Below, in pieces: positions 10,047-19,989 of a stretch of 36,134 bases of DNA. How positions within the stretch are numbered: position 1 is the first letter of the stretch; each line of letters begins with the position of its first letter. The position numbers and the translations under genes were made by a program. The notes beneath the pieces were generated by a model, which did no database searches, was not told where the DNA came from, and saw only the letters and a list, made by a program, of their open reading frames with translations. The DNA is from Phialocephala subalpina (Eukaryota; Ascomycota; Leotiomycetes; Helotiales; Mollisiaceae): the NCBI GenBank assembly GCA_900073065.1, contig FJOG01000023.1:1119823-1155956 (forward strand), read 5' to 3'.

Positions 10047-12636
10047 ATGAGTGCCCCTGCGTTCTCTGATTTCACTGTCCACGTCTTCGTGAATCACGAC
10101 CCCTTCATCGCCTCGGTCCTTCTACCGGACCTGTTCTCGGAGTTTCCAGAGTCGGCATGGCGTCTCCCTCAGGAAATCGCGACTCCTCGTCGTCCAGAAG
10201 TACCACCAAATCCCATACCACAGTCCGTAGCCCAGCATCTTATGACCAGACCGCGGAGAGGCTTGGGACGACATATTTTCCACGACGTCGTTCCGTATTC
10301 AACTACTCTTCGCGAGCTTTCCCTGAGCCTGGAGGAGGAATTTGGTCTGGACCGAAAACTGCTCGCACAATTTACTATCTTCCCACAGGACTATCAGGAT
10401 GATGGCACTCTACCCAAGTGGCACGACAAACCGCTACCCTGGGATATGACACTCGGCGAAGTTGCGCCTCTCGATCTCGACGCCGTGGCAAGGGGGCAAT
10501 ACGCTGGCATCGCGGATCAATTTACCCCCGTCTTACATATTGTGATTGAGACCAAGGCGGCCGCACTGCAGAGATCTTTGGGCGGGGTCGTTGACGGGAA
10601 ATTTCAAGCCCAAGCACTACGAGAGGCATACAAGCATGAAAGGGATATGTGGAGCCTGCTCGCGGCCTTCATCCACGCTTTCCCTGCCTGTCCGTATCCA
10701 GAAATCACGGGCGCGCTTGCGAGATGGCGTACAGCGTTTTACTCTCATCGGTACCTCGAGGGCGAGCGCGCGAAATTGATAGTGCAGGAACATGTGGACA
10801 AGGATGACCTGCAAGGAGTAACGAAAGGTCTCGAGAAATATCAGGTACAGAAAATGGAGGCAAAGTTTTCTATCTCGGCCATAGCGGATGAGTGGGGGAA
10901 ATGGGTGTTGAAGCAGGACTATAGTCACCACGACCTCAATCGCAACGAAGAGCTGCAAGATGATGAAGTGGAAAATAAAGTTCTATCCATCTTACGCCAG
11001 CGGGCCATAGTTGTTGAATGGGGAAAATCCGAGAAGAAACAACCCCTTCTAGAAATCTTGCAATACTCCGACTCCCGCAGCGGGGAGGACTTGATCTATA
11101 AAAAGCGACAGCAACCTTACCCAATACTACCTGAGAAATTAGAAAAACAACGGGAGTTTGTTTCAAAAGGGGAGAGAGCAGACAAGCCCCACGATCCATT
11201 ATGCCCTGACCCTTGTCCAGTCAATACATTCCCATTCCGCCTCGCTGACGGTACTCTAAATCACGATCTCGCAAAGTTCACCATCACATCTGGGATGATC
11301 TCCTGGGGTCAAATCCTTCCTATATATCACGGCTCACGACAAGGAAACCTCACCAACAATGCAGCTAAGACCTTGACGCCACTCTCGGGAGGGACCATCT
11401 TGCAGCACGTTTACACATACAAATCTGCCGCGCGTATCGGAGACTGGAAAGTGCGTCGGTATTATGGCAACGTAAGCCCTAAGACTATATTCGACTCAGA
11501 TGGAGAGAAGGTTCATGCGGGCTGGATCGTTTGTCATGAAGATATTGATGCTTGGGATATAGTTCAAAGAGTGAAAGCACTCGGATCAAAATTCGGCCCA
11601 GGTGCTATAAGTAATAGGAATGAGCACACTGACAAGGTAACTTATACATAGGTGCGACTTATAGCTGCCCGAAGCTTTATACTAATCTTACGCTTAGGAT
11701 GTATTATATATCGGGAGATACGACTGGGGATTCCCGTGGTCCGAATTGGAAGATCAATTCTGTGATTGGGCTAAAACCATCGTGGAAGCTTATAAAAACA
11801 AGGAGGTCCGACCATTTCCTGAAGATTGGGGGCAGGGGGGGCAGACACAAGACGAGATACTTGAAGAGAAGCGGGAGGTTGGTACGTTAGACTGCGGGAT
11901 AGAGTTACTCTCTCCGCGCTTGTGCTAAGAAAATACAAACAGCTCTCGAACTCCTCCACCGATTAGAGCGGGCCTTGCTTAATCGCAAACGGCCCCCGCA
12001 GGATAGCGAAATGCCTCTCGTGGCAGAGTATGTCCATCGGCTCGAGCAACTTCCCGATTCGGATACCCGTGTTTTCAGAAACGCATATATGATCAACATC
12101 TTAATGGGGCTCAGCCATCTCGAATCCATCCCGCGAGATGATGAGTTCGGCATTACGGAACGTGTTCGTGCTCTTAATGACAAGTGGCAGAGGCTACTAA
12201 GAGTTGAGCCGGTTTCTGACCGTTGGTATTACGCGTTGCCTTCGACCAGCATTGCAGGAGTTAGCCAAGCTGGATATTTCATTGCCATGGATTCTGAGGA
12301 CTTTGATCTTGATTTCGTGGACGCACAGAAACGGATCGAGGAAGGGAACAGGTACATGCAAGAGGTCACCTTTCGTAAGGGCGAGCGAGGGTTTGGAGCA
12401 TACGTTGCTTTCCCGCGTAAGTCGGGGGATGAATATGGTGAGAAATTTTACTCTCTCTGCAATGTAGGGTTGGATGCTGATTTGCTTCTTTGGTAGCTTG
12501 GCTTGTGTTTTCTGGAAAGAGACATGCGCAACACGATGCAGATGAGCTTATAGCGATTATATATGATGGAACTGGGGAGGTCTTTCAGAGCTTGTATCAC
12601 GCTGTGGAACCGGAGGTATATCTAACGGAGGCCTAA
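10047..12636 (+). CDS. Intact four-exon gene of unknown family, 802 residues
   Basis: Exons 10047-11636, 11698-11881, 11943-12437 and 12497-12636 join into one uninterrupted frame ending at TAA 12634-12636. The frame is open back to 9807, but the first 80 residues look like translated leader; the ATG at 10047 has A at -3 and starts MSAPAFSDFTVHVFVNHD. No signal peptide or membrane segment is visible. Residues 1-180 hold short beta-like segments (LRELSLSLEEEFGL, LHIVIETKAAALQ). The middle is helical and charged. Residues about 375-590 are Trp-rich (GWIVCHEDIDAWDIV, YIGRYDWGFPWSEL). The tail has WYYALPSTSIAGVSQAGYF and DELIAIIYDGTGEVFQSLYH. I do not recognise the family and assign no function. 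GC is near 50 percent, unlike the flanks, and there is no RIP damage, so it is probably single-copy and under selection. Confidence 0.85.
11637..11697 (+). other. Intron 1 (61 bp, phase 0)
   Basis: The 5' site is AAG/GTAACT, the branch-like TACTAATC lies near 11680, and the 3' site is CTTAG/GAT. Retention would give a stop at 11649-11651. Confidence 0.85.
11882..11942 (+). other. Intron 2 (61 bp, phase 1)
   Basis: The 5' site is G/GTACGT, a GCTAAG branch-like motif lies near 11924, and the 3' site is AACAG/CTC. Splicing restores the frame from GTT-G to CT-CTC-GAA. Confidence 0.8.
12438..12496 (+). other. Intron 3 (59 bp, phase 1)
   Basis: The 5' site is G/GTGAGA, a GCTGAT branch-like motif lies near 12477, and the 3' site is GGTAG/CTT. 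Without splicing the ORF ends at 12496. With splicing it gains a coherent 46-residue tail (AWLVFSGKRHAQHDADELIA onward). Confidence 0.8.
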
Positions 12637-12790
12637 GTCGAACCATGCAGTCCCCAATCTGCCAATCCTCGAAGCAAAAGTAACAATGTTCCTCGTCATT
12701 ATTCGCATCCGCAATCTTTCTAATAACATATGCGTCTGGCACTCGGTCGCGGTTATCATTTTCGTCGCGAGAGTTGGCGTGTGATTCCAT
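12557..12790 (-). pseudogene. Possible truncated RING-like ORF, antisense to the 3' end of the intact gene
   Basis: The minus-strand ORF starts MESHANSRDENDNRDRVPDA and contains HCYFCFEDWQIGDCMVRL, which resembles the first half of a RING-H2 finger (C-x2-C, then a GD-x-V-x-L strand). After that point the frame runs antisense through exon 4 of the intact gene, and no second half of a RING (CGH-x-H, C-x2-C) appears. It could be a truncated E3-ligase-like relic joined to the intact gene by rearrangement, or a chance ORF. Confidence 0.3.
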
Positions 12791-13316
12791 AGTGGGATCG
12801 TAGTTCGAAAGATACAGGGAAATCCTGCGGGGTGTTAGTCGATCATATCCTCAGCAATGGATTACTCTGTTGTATGCTTGGGAGCTATACCTTTTGGGTC
12901 TTGATTTAGGGGTGGGGAAGAAATCAGCGACACTAACCATCTTTCGTCGGGGAATAAGCGTGCCTTGAGGAACGAAGTTCCGAAAGGTCTTTAGACCCGC
13001 TTTCCCCCCCCCCCCCCTCCAACCTTTCGGTGGAATGTTCTAGAAGCTCTTAAGCGGGTCATTCATTACCATCACATCACGTGTGCCTTCTCCACTTATC
13101 ATCAATCTTCGGCTTCGACATGGCCGAGAAACTACACCTCCTCATTATACCAAAGTATTGTACTGCCGCTTGCAAAATCGGCTTCCAGTTTTTGGATTCG
13201 AAAGATTCTCAGCGCACGGTCTTCCTACAGCTCTTTGGCACACGCTTTACCGAAATGTTCTTAGTCACCTGCAGGGATTAACTTGAAATGTATCTCGACC
13301 AAGTACAATAAGGTCT
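12791..13316. other. Intergenic stretch with poly-C and paired inverted motifs
   Basis: No gene is supported. It contains 14 C in a row (13004-13017) between two 9-base motifs that each have an inverted partner: 12980-12988 with 13022-13030, and 12994-13002 with 13052-13060. Short ORFs at 13081-13286 look random. Confidence 0.5.
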
Positions 13317-13318
13317 TA

Positions 13319-14642
13319 CTTTGGTCTGAGGATAAATAAGTCCACCCCTGAGGGTTAATAGGTTCTAGCAGGTTCTGCGAGACCAAGGTCAGCGCCCAAT
13401 AAAGTCAATGCACCCCGTATGCTGCTTTAGGTCCTTCTTAAGCACTTTTCACCAAAAACACCTCCAGAATCATGTCCCAAGCATCAGAGTACTCAATCCC
13501 GACCCCAAAAACTCCCACCAAAGGGAGGAACACTACTCGCGATGAGAGATTGCAAGTCCAGACTTTATTCCATTATGCTAAGTGGAATCCAGCTGAAATT
13601 GCCCTATAGTTTAACCTCACACCAGACTAAGTAACCTATGCTCTCCAGCATAGAGTTACTCCTCAAAAAACGCGCTCTGGACGACGTCCTCTTCTTGGAC
13701 CTGCAGAAAGGAAGCAATTGATTGAATGGGTGTGTGTAAGTAGCAAGAATAGGAGAACACTATGGTCGCAGATCCCTGGGATCTTTGGCTGGGACTGCAA
13801 AGTCTATACTATTGAGACAGCATTCAAAATGGAAGGTTTCAGTCGATATACTGCCCTTAAGAAGCCAAAGCTGATACTTGCACATGCTGCAATCCGATTT
13901 CAGTGGGCATTAGAGCACTTGAACTGGACTGAGGAGCAATGGTTTCAAATCTTTTGGACGGACGAAACATAGGTGAACCCTGGCAAACACAAGAAAGTCA
14001 AGGTTACAAGAAGAAAAGGGGAGGCATTGCATCCTGACTGCGTAGAGCCTAAGGTGCAAAGGAAAATTGGATGGATGTTTTGGGGGGGTATCTCAAGGCT
14101 TTGGGGGAAAGGACTAGGCTTGTTTTGGGAGAAAAGATGGGGCACAATCAAGTCAGAGAGCTACTGTGAGCGTATTGTACCTTTAATGGCAGATTATGTG
14201 CTGCCTAGAGGGCTTGCTGTCATGCAAGATAACGCTAGAGGACACGCAGCTAGAGATACTCTAGCATTTATGAGAGAAAAAGGCCTTATTCTTATTTTTT
14301 GGCCTACTCTTTCCCCTGATTTTAATCCTATTGAGACTTTGTGGGATAGAATTAAAGATATTATTGAGCAGAAAGACCCTGAGATCTATAGATCTTATCT
14401 TAGACTCAGGGCGGCTATAATTGAGGCTTGGAACTCAATTACTGATGAAGAGGTTAGAGATTTAATAAAGACAATGCATGAGAGATGTCAAGCTGTGATT
14501 GATGCTAGGGGATGGCATACAAAATATTAGGCACTGCTATATAAAATCAATGTTCAGATGAAATGAGGTGCATAAAGCGGCATTAGATGTGTGGGGTTGC
14601 AGTAAACCCTCAGGGGTGGACTTATTTATCCTCAGACCAAAG
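13319..14642 (+). mobile_element. Tc1/mariner element with perfect 38-bp TIRs, 1,324 bp
   Basis: The left TIR is 13319-13356 (starting CTTTGGTCTGAGGATAAATA) and the right TIR is 14605-14642. They are exact inverted copies over 38 bases, and TA flanks both ends (13317-13318 and 14643-14644), the Tc1/mariner target duplication. The only coding content is one transposase frame (13472-14530). Perfect TIRs and an exact TA duplication suggest a fairly recent insertion, yet the transposase carries three stop codons. Confidence 0.9.
13472..14530 (+). pseudogene. Tc1-like DD34E transposase, inactivated by three stops
   Basis: From ATG 13472 one frame runs to TAG/TAA near 14530 (352 codons) with stops at 13607-13609, 13628-13630 and 13970-13972. 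The N-terminus is helix-turn-helix-like (RDERLQVQTLFHYAKWNPAE and TPQKTRSGRRPLLGP). The catalytic triad is visible as WTDET, VMQDNARGHAA and SPDFNPIETLW, with 34 residues between the second D and the E, so DD34E. The first two stops replace expected Gln codons (CAG, CAA) and the third sits where Trp or Gln is expected after DET. Length is normal for Tc1-like enzymes that cut and paste DNA at TA. No frameshift is needed, so decay is by transitions alone. Confidence 0.9.
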
Positions 14643-14809
14643 TATAACTCAGTTATACTTTGTACTGTACATTTGAACGTGGCACAAGATGAGGCTGAGC
14701 GCAGCGGCCTGGCTGAACGTCATAAACGCGCAACTTGATCAACTTTTCTAAAAGACATAGGATTGCGCACGGATAAATCGATCAGTTTGTCTGCAGTGTA
14801 GTTAAGAGG

Positions 14810-14837
14810 TACAGTCGCTAGCAAACCGACTTCCGCC
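14810..14837 (+). repeat. Class A inverted-repeat end, copy at 14.8 kb
   Basis: It matches 644-672 and the homology continues into CTTAAACACTTCTAGG. The sequence has GCAAACCGAC where the 644 copy has GCGAAATCGG. Confidence 0.65.
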
Positions 14838-15082
14838 TTAAACACTTCTAGGTTTTATGCTCAGCACTGCCTTGCACCAGTTGAATACTTGTCAGCCTTA
14901 GGCATAATATCAAGTTGTAGTGTCATCCTAGTAATTGCAAGTCACGTATCCCTTTAAGGAGCGCACAGCCGCTATACAGCCGCTGCACAGCCACGACACG
15001 AACGAGAACGTTGTGCTCAATTACAATATCCCTAAACATTGCCCAATACGCACCAATTCAACTTTCCGTGTACGAGCTCTTT

Positions 15083-15111
15083 TACAGTGGCTAGCGAAAT
15101 CGGCTTCCGCC
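15083..15111 (+). repeat. Class A inverted-repeat end, copy at 15.1 kb
   Basis: It contains GGCTAGCGAAATCGGCTTCC, nearly identical to the 644 copy, with homology extending to CAAACACT. Confidence 0.65.
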
Positions 15112-15199
15112 CAAACACTCTTTTAACAAGTCGACCCCAACTAATAGCCTTACCGAATTCAATTAAGCGCATACAAGGGCCTAAAGGCTAGCTTTCTAC

Positions 15200-17150
15200 T
15201 GCAGTATGACCACTGCATCTCAGCCTTACGAGTTACCGCGCCACACTGTGGGCTGTGCGATCAGCCGCACCGCGCATATTTTGTGGAGCGTGAAATCTAT
15301 CGCGAAGCCACTCTTCTTCTATATCGCTTTTCCCGGAGAAGTCGTTCGCTTTTTCAGCGATAACCCTCAGACGGAGCTATCGAAAAGGGAAATCATAGAC
15401 TTTATGCCAGGAAAGTAGTATATCGAGTTCTTTGGGATATTAAAAGAAATAAATCTTAAATTCACTCGTCCGGCAAAAAAGAAATGCCGTTATTCCTTTG
15501 TCTTTTAAATCAAACAAAAGTCTCAAATAAGACGTTTATTTGAAGATACTATTCTTGCTTTGGCCGTATCCTATAGCGACTACAAGTTTCTTCGCAGCCA
15601 ATTTCTCTTGGGGAGTAATCTTAGTTTTCGGACTCGATAACTTAAAAAGTAAACTTATTATCTTCGCACGTTATTAAATTATCGGCTAATAATAAGTCTC
15701 TTTCTATAAGCGTCAAAGTTAAGTCTTTATATTATTAGCGTTTTCTTTCTCAATATACTTTATTATATTCTCGTAATTACTCTCTTTATTAAACTCGCCT
15801 ATAAGTTCTATTAGTTCAAATAAAAGGTCTTGCATTATAATCTTCGATAATTCTTTAATATCACAATATACGATAGTATACTTTAAGCGCTTTAACTTAG
15901 CTTGTTCTTCGCAGGCTTTTTTCATTTAATCTCGATCCGCCGAAATACCGCGTAATTTGTTCTAATTAACTTTTCCAAGATTTTCTTGCGTAACTTCTAA
16001 TATAAGTTTTGCGATCAATCGATTGCATTTTACTTAATTCTTTATAACGCTACTTATAATATTCACAAATTTTATACGATTAATAGTTATTATAAAGACG
16101 TTATCCAAAACGCTTAATACAAATAAATCGAGTATATAATTATTATTATTTATATGCTTAAATACTACTATAATATCTTCTAACTATTAAATTAAATTAT
16201 CAAGAATTAAACGCTTTACGAAAAGTCTTTATTTAATTGCGTTTAGTAAAGTATTATCTATAATATTAATATCAAAAGATAAGTAACTTATTAAATCCGA
16301 ACACGAAGATAATAACTCAAGTGATCTCGTACTAAAAATTAATTTAAATATCTCGAAACCACTTGTGGCTTAATTAGGATTAAGACTACTTGTGACTTCT
16401 ATAAAGACGGCATTTAAATTAGCACTTGGCGGTACTATTAAAGCTTTAGGAGCATAGGACCGAATTATAGGCGTAAAAAAACTCGAATTAATAGTAGATT
16501 TCGGAAAATATTTATCTAAAATAATTATTCTATCGATATGAGTTATTAAGGGTAAATTTTCTTCTATTGCTCTATTAATAGTCGTTTCATTAACTTCTAT
16601 TGTAATAACGACTGCAGATCGTGCTATGGCTTTATTGGTACGTTGTTTACGTGTGTCTTCTCTCGAAGTCTCTCGAGGCTCCATTGTATTGGGCTCGGTG
16701 ATAGCCGGTTTGTTAGTGGGCTCGAGGGTAGGAAGTTCAGTGGCAGGCTCCTTAGTACCAGGTTCGTCGGTGGCAGGTTCGTTGGTGGCAGGTTCGTTGG
16801 TGGCAGGTTCGTTGGTGGCAGGTTCGTCGGTGGTAGGTTCGTCGGTGGCAAGCTTCGGCTTCTTAGGCAACCTGCCTGCTCTCTTATTTGCGCCTTACAT
16901 AGTCTTATAGGGTCTTTTCTTTTGAGACGCTTATCGACTAGATTTGCGGAGATATTTAAACCCAATATTAATCGGACGGGGGCTACTTATTCCTTCGTTC
17001 AACTCGATAGGATAATTTTGGATTAATATAACTTTAGCGTATTCCTTTAATAGAAAGTTAACTAAATTTAACTCGTTTGTCCTATAAGTTCGTTTAACTC
17101 GTTTAACTCCCTATTTTTAGCTTTAAGTACACGATAAATACGTATTATCT
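15200..17150 (-). pseudogene. RIP-degraded minus-strand gene remnant of unknown family
   Basis: Several minus-strand pieces read coherently, mostly in one frame with stops at expected Gln codons. In order they are a coiled-coil-like start (LKAKNRELNELNELIGQTS), FLLKEYAKVILIQNYPIELN, EGISSPRPINIGFKYLRKSS, a basic GANKRAGRLPKKPK, Thr-Glu-Pro repeats (about 16739-16850), an acidic and disordered stretch to 16370, then KACEEQAKLKRLKYTIVYCD (to about 15870), LLFELIELIGEFNKES, TPQEKLAAKKLVVAIGYGQS, ITAFLFCRTSEFK and YPKELDILLSWHKVYDF. The basic motif next to the acidic repeat suggests a nuclear protein or a transposon ORF. I do not recognise the family. The strand and coding nature are inferred from reading coherence, which is weak evidence in RIP-shifted DNA. 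Confidence 0.45.
16739..16850 (-). repeat. 15-bp tandem repeat coding Thr-(Asp/Asn)-Glu-Pro-Ala
   Basis: About seven units close to GGTTCGTTGGTGGCA give TDEPA or TNEPA on the minus strand inside the remnant above. The tract keeps more G and C than its surroundings. Confidence 0.8.
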
Positions 17151-17199
17151 CGCGGATATATAATTTAACTTATTTAATAATATTATTAATTATAACGAT

Positions 17200-18080
17200 A
17201 TGGCGATACTTGAATCGAAGGGTTAATGCGGGTTTCTATAATCATAGTAAAAGAAGAACGCGCTTTGGCAATTTGCCTTTCGCTTATTAAGCAACATTAA
17301 ATATTTAATTTAATTAAACATTAAATGATACTAAGTTATATACAAGTAAAAATCCCGACTTTGGGTTTATAATTATAATTAAGAGTTAAATGAAAATAAA
17401 ACGCTATATATTCTTAGAGTAATTAGTCTAAAGATAAATAATTACTAAGGATTAATTACTATAATATTATGCGAGATCCGTTATGCGCCCCGAGTTCGGG
17501 TCCTCCCGTAATCGAAGTAAGACCGATCCCGAGGCTAAGACGAATAAATATATTAGTTAGCACAAGTATAATATTTGGAGTAAACACTAGGAAATTCCAA
17601 AGACTTTTCTCAATACGCACTCCGAGAGCGTGCCAAACAAAGCGTGCCTCCTTAGAGACAATTATAAGCTTATTTCCCCGGCCGGACCTTATAAATCCTT
17701 AACAAGTATTAAAAGATGTTAAAAGTCTATGGCCTCTTCGTAAATTAATCGCGCAAGCCTTTCTAGTGGTCCTAAGTAATCAATAGCCCGATCTATATTT
17801 AACGTCGCTAGTATTATTTAATCTTGCGGAGGTTAGAAACGGAAGATAACCTCTAGTAATAGCGTCGGTTTATAGTAGAATACCGAACCTTCGATGATTA
17901 TAATGAGTTTTACCGTCAAGCAATCAAATAGAGGATCAACGGTACGCAGGCTTACGGAAATGGTGAGAATAATAATAATAAAGCCTATAAAGAATATGTT
18001 AAACACATTGCCTCGCAAAAGGCGATAGTATACTAAGGAACGATATACTATCGAGGAAGGAGGAAAAACCAGGAGAATAG
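17200..18080 (-). pseudogene. Weak minus-strand coding remnant with hydrophobic segments
   Basis: Minus-strand reading gives GNVFNIFFIGFIIIILTISV and SLRTVDPLFDCLTVKL near 17900-18018, DRAIDYLGPLERLARLIYEE near 17750, and SKEARFVWHALGVRIEKSLW then ITGGPELGAHNGSR near 17480-17680. The segments suggest a membrane protein, but I cannot place it in a family, and hydrophobic runs are easy to obtain by chance after C-to-T decay. A 10-bp hairpin stem lies at 18023-18053. Confidence 0.3.
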
Positions 18081-18833
18081 GAGCATGTGGTCAAGTTCGC
18101 CTGGCCGTCTGATAAACGGCAATGAGAGGGTGATTTATTGAAGTTGGCCAAAGAAAAAGGAGTCAAAGGCATCGCTAAGTAGTTCTATTATAAGTAGCGA
18201 TTTTCAGTATACAGTTTGCAACTATTATTATAAGTTGTAATCTTCTCTTTTAATGAGTATATATTTCAAAATCTTTTGATTTTCCTTTATAATTTATAAC
18301 GGAGGGGCAAGTCTTGCACGTGATTCCACGTCCTTAGGATAAGGCGATTTGTAAACCAAGTGAAAGAAGCTTAGAGCAAAAAAACTTTAAAAGTATAATT
18401 TCCTTGAGAAATCTATTTAAAGATCGAACTATACATTTATTAATCTCATGAGATTATCGTCTATAAACACGAACCCTAATTCTCTTGGCTAAATAATTTG
18501 GAAGGGCCTTATCTTGAGGATCTATTTAAGAACCCTTGATTATCTCCTTGAGTCTTTTGGAATTGCGGTTTAGTTTAAAAATATTATTCTAAAGACTCTC
18601 GATTATCTTTTTGCGTTTTTTAGAAAAAAAATTTAATTAAAAAGTATTATCCTTAAAAAACGTTTTATAATCCCCGATTACTTTTTTAATTACTTGGTTT
18701 AAATTCACTTCGTTATCCTAAATATCAATTAAGAGTCTTATTATTCGCCGCTTAGCGTTATATATAATTATTAAACTATAATTTTATTTGGGTTTTTACT
18801 AAAGAATAAATTAGTCGCCAAATTAATATATAG
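18081..18833. other. AT-rich stretch before the LTR element
   Basis: I see no gene. The stretch grades from mixed composition near 18100 to heavily AT-shifted sequence by 18600. Confidence 0.4.
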
Positions 18834-19102
18834 TATAGCGGAGCGATCTATTCTACTTCAAAAATCCTTATTTATAATAGTAATTTCGGAGGTTTATATT
18901 AGCCACGTGTCTTCTAGTACATAAGGAGCTTTCTACTCTCTGAGAAATAATAAGAACCTTTTGCCACTCTATTTTTGCTAGCTTTACTATGTATAACGAA
19001 TAATTATAAGAGCGAAATCAAGTATTTGCTAAAGCTTATAAGTTTATTATAATCATATAAAATTAAGTAGTTTTCTTTTAAGAGAGCTATTACCTTTTTA
19101 TA
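18834..19102 (+). repeat. 5' LTR
   Basis: It begins TATAGCGGAGCGATC and matches 27832-28100 along its whole length, with differences that are nearly all C/T or G/A. Its TA ends fit RIP-altered TG and CA. Confidence 0.8.
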
Positions 19103-19989
19103 TTGGCGAGCGAAATCGGGAGTCCTAAAGTAATACTATTTAAACGTCACGAATTACAACTTATAAGAATTATGTTTTAAATACTGCGATTACTATTAAG
19201 GAATTTAAATTATTAGAATTCGGAGGCTAAAAATCAATTAACGAAAAGTAAACCTTTTTATTTATTAATTTATCGATTTAAAATTAAAGAAATTAGACTA
19301 TAAAATAACGAGATTACAAAAAAGCATTAATTCTTAGAATTTACGTGTTAAATTATTCGATATAATCGGTACGATAGCGAATAAAAGAAAAAAAAGGGTT
19401 AATTTACGACGATTAAATACGAAAATTAATTCCTAAGTTAATATTATTTCTATTAGGAATCGGAATACGAATATTAAAGATTTATTATAAAAATAAAAAG
19501 AAATTCGTATTTTAAAAAGCGAAATTACAACGTTATTTTATATTTTAATTTTAATTTTTTTAAGAATCGCGATATAAAAAATACTCGAAATAATTTTAAT
19601 ATTAAATTTATAGTAATTTAAAGAATATTAATATTTACGAAGAAATACGAAATAAATTCAAATAAAAGTTTTTATGCGAGAAGAAAAAATAGTAATATGC
19701 TTTACTCGAATAATTAAAAAAATTAAACTTCGAGTGAAATTTAAAACTCGAAATTTCTTTTTAATTATAAACGCTATAAATAAGAACTATTCTTATAAGA
19801 AACTTTCACTCGATAATATTTACTTAAAGAAATAAATTTCTCTCGAATCACTAAAATAATCATCGATTTATAGATTAATTTCTACGAGTTACTCTCGATA
19901 TAATTTAATATTAAACGATTATTTTTTTATTATAATACTAATTAATACTCTTTTAAGCGGTTCTTTAAACGGCGAAAAAAACTTTTTCG

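Larger units (their letters stand above)
14645..15180. other. Non-coding flank holding two class A inverted-repeat ends
   Basis: No gene is recognised. The class A motif occurs at 14810-14837 (ACAGTCGCTAGCAAACCGAC onward) and 15083-15111 (CTAGCGAAATCGGCTTCCGC), both in the same orientation as 644-672. A small palindrome TATAACTCAGTTATA sits at 14643-14657, starting in the Tc1 target duplication. Confidence 0.6.

Noticed and set aside
11975..12496. Separate 173-residue gene downstream of the large ORF
   Set aside because: Introns at 11882-11942 and 12438-12496 connect it in frame to the upstream exons and to exon 4.
13081..13286. Two short overlapping plus-strand ORFs at 13081-13286
   Set aside because: No domain, no shared codon signal, and the two frames are equally plausible, so chance is likely.
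15206..15418. Plus-strand ORF of 70 residues
   Set aside because: The minus strand of the same interval continues a coherent remnant, and no family supports the plus reading.
16739..16850. CRISPR-like array
   Set aside because: The 15-bp units are contiguous without spacers and code a simple peptide repeat; the genome is fungal.
17460..17520. tRNA-like segment near GAGTTCGGGTCC
   Set aside because: No complete cloverleaf or acceptor stem could be built around it.
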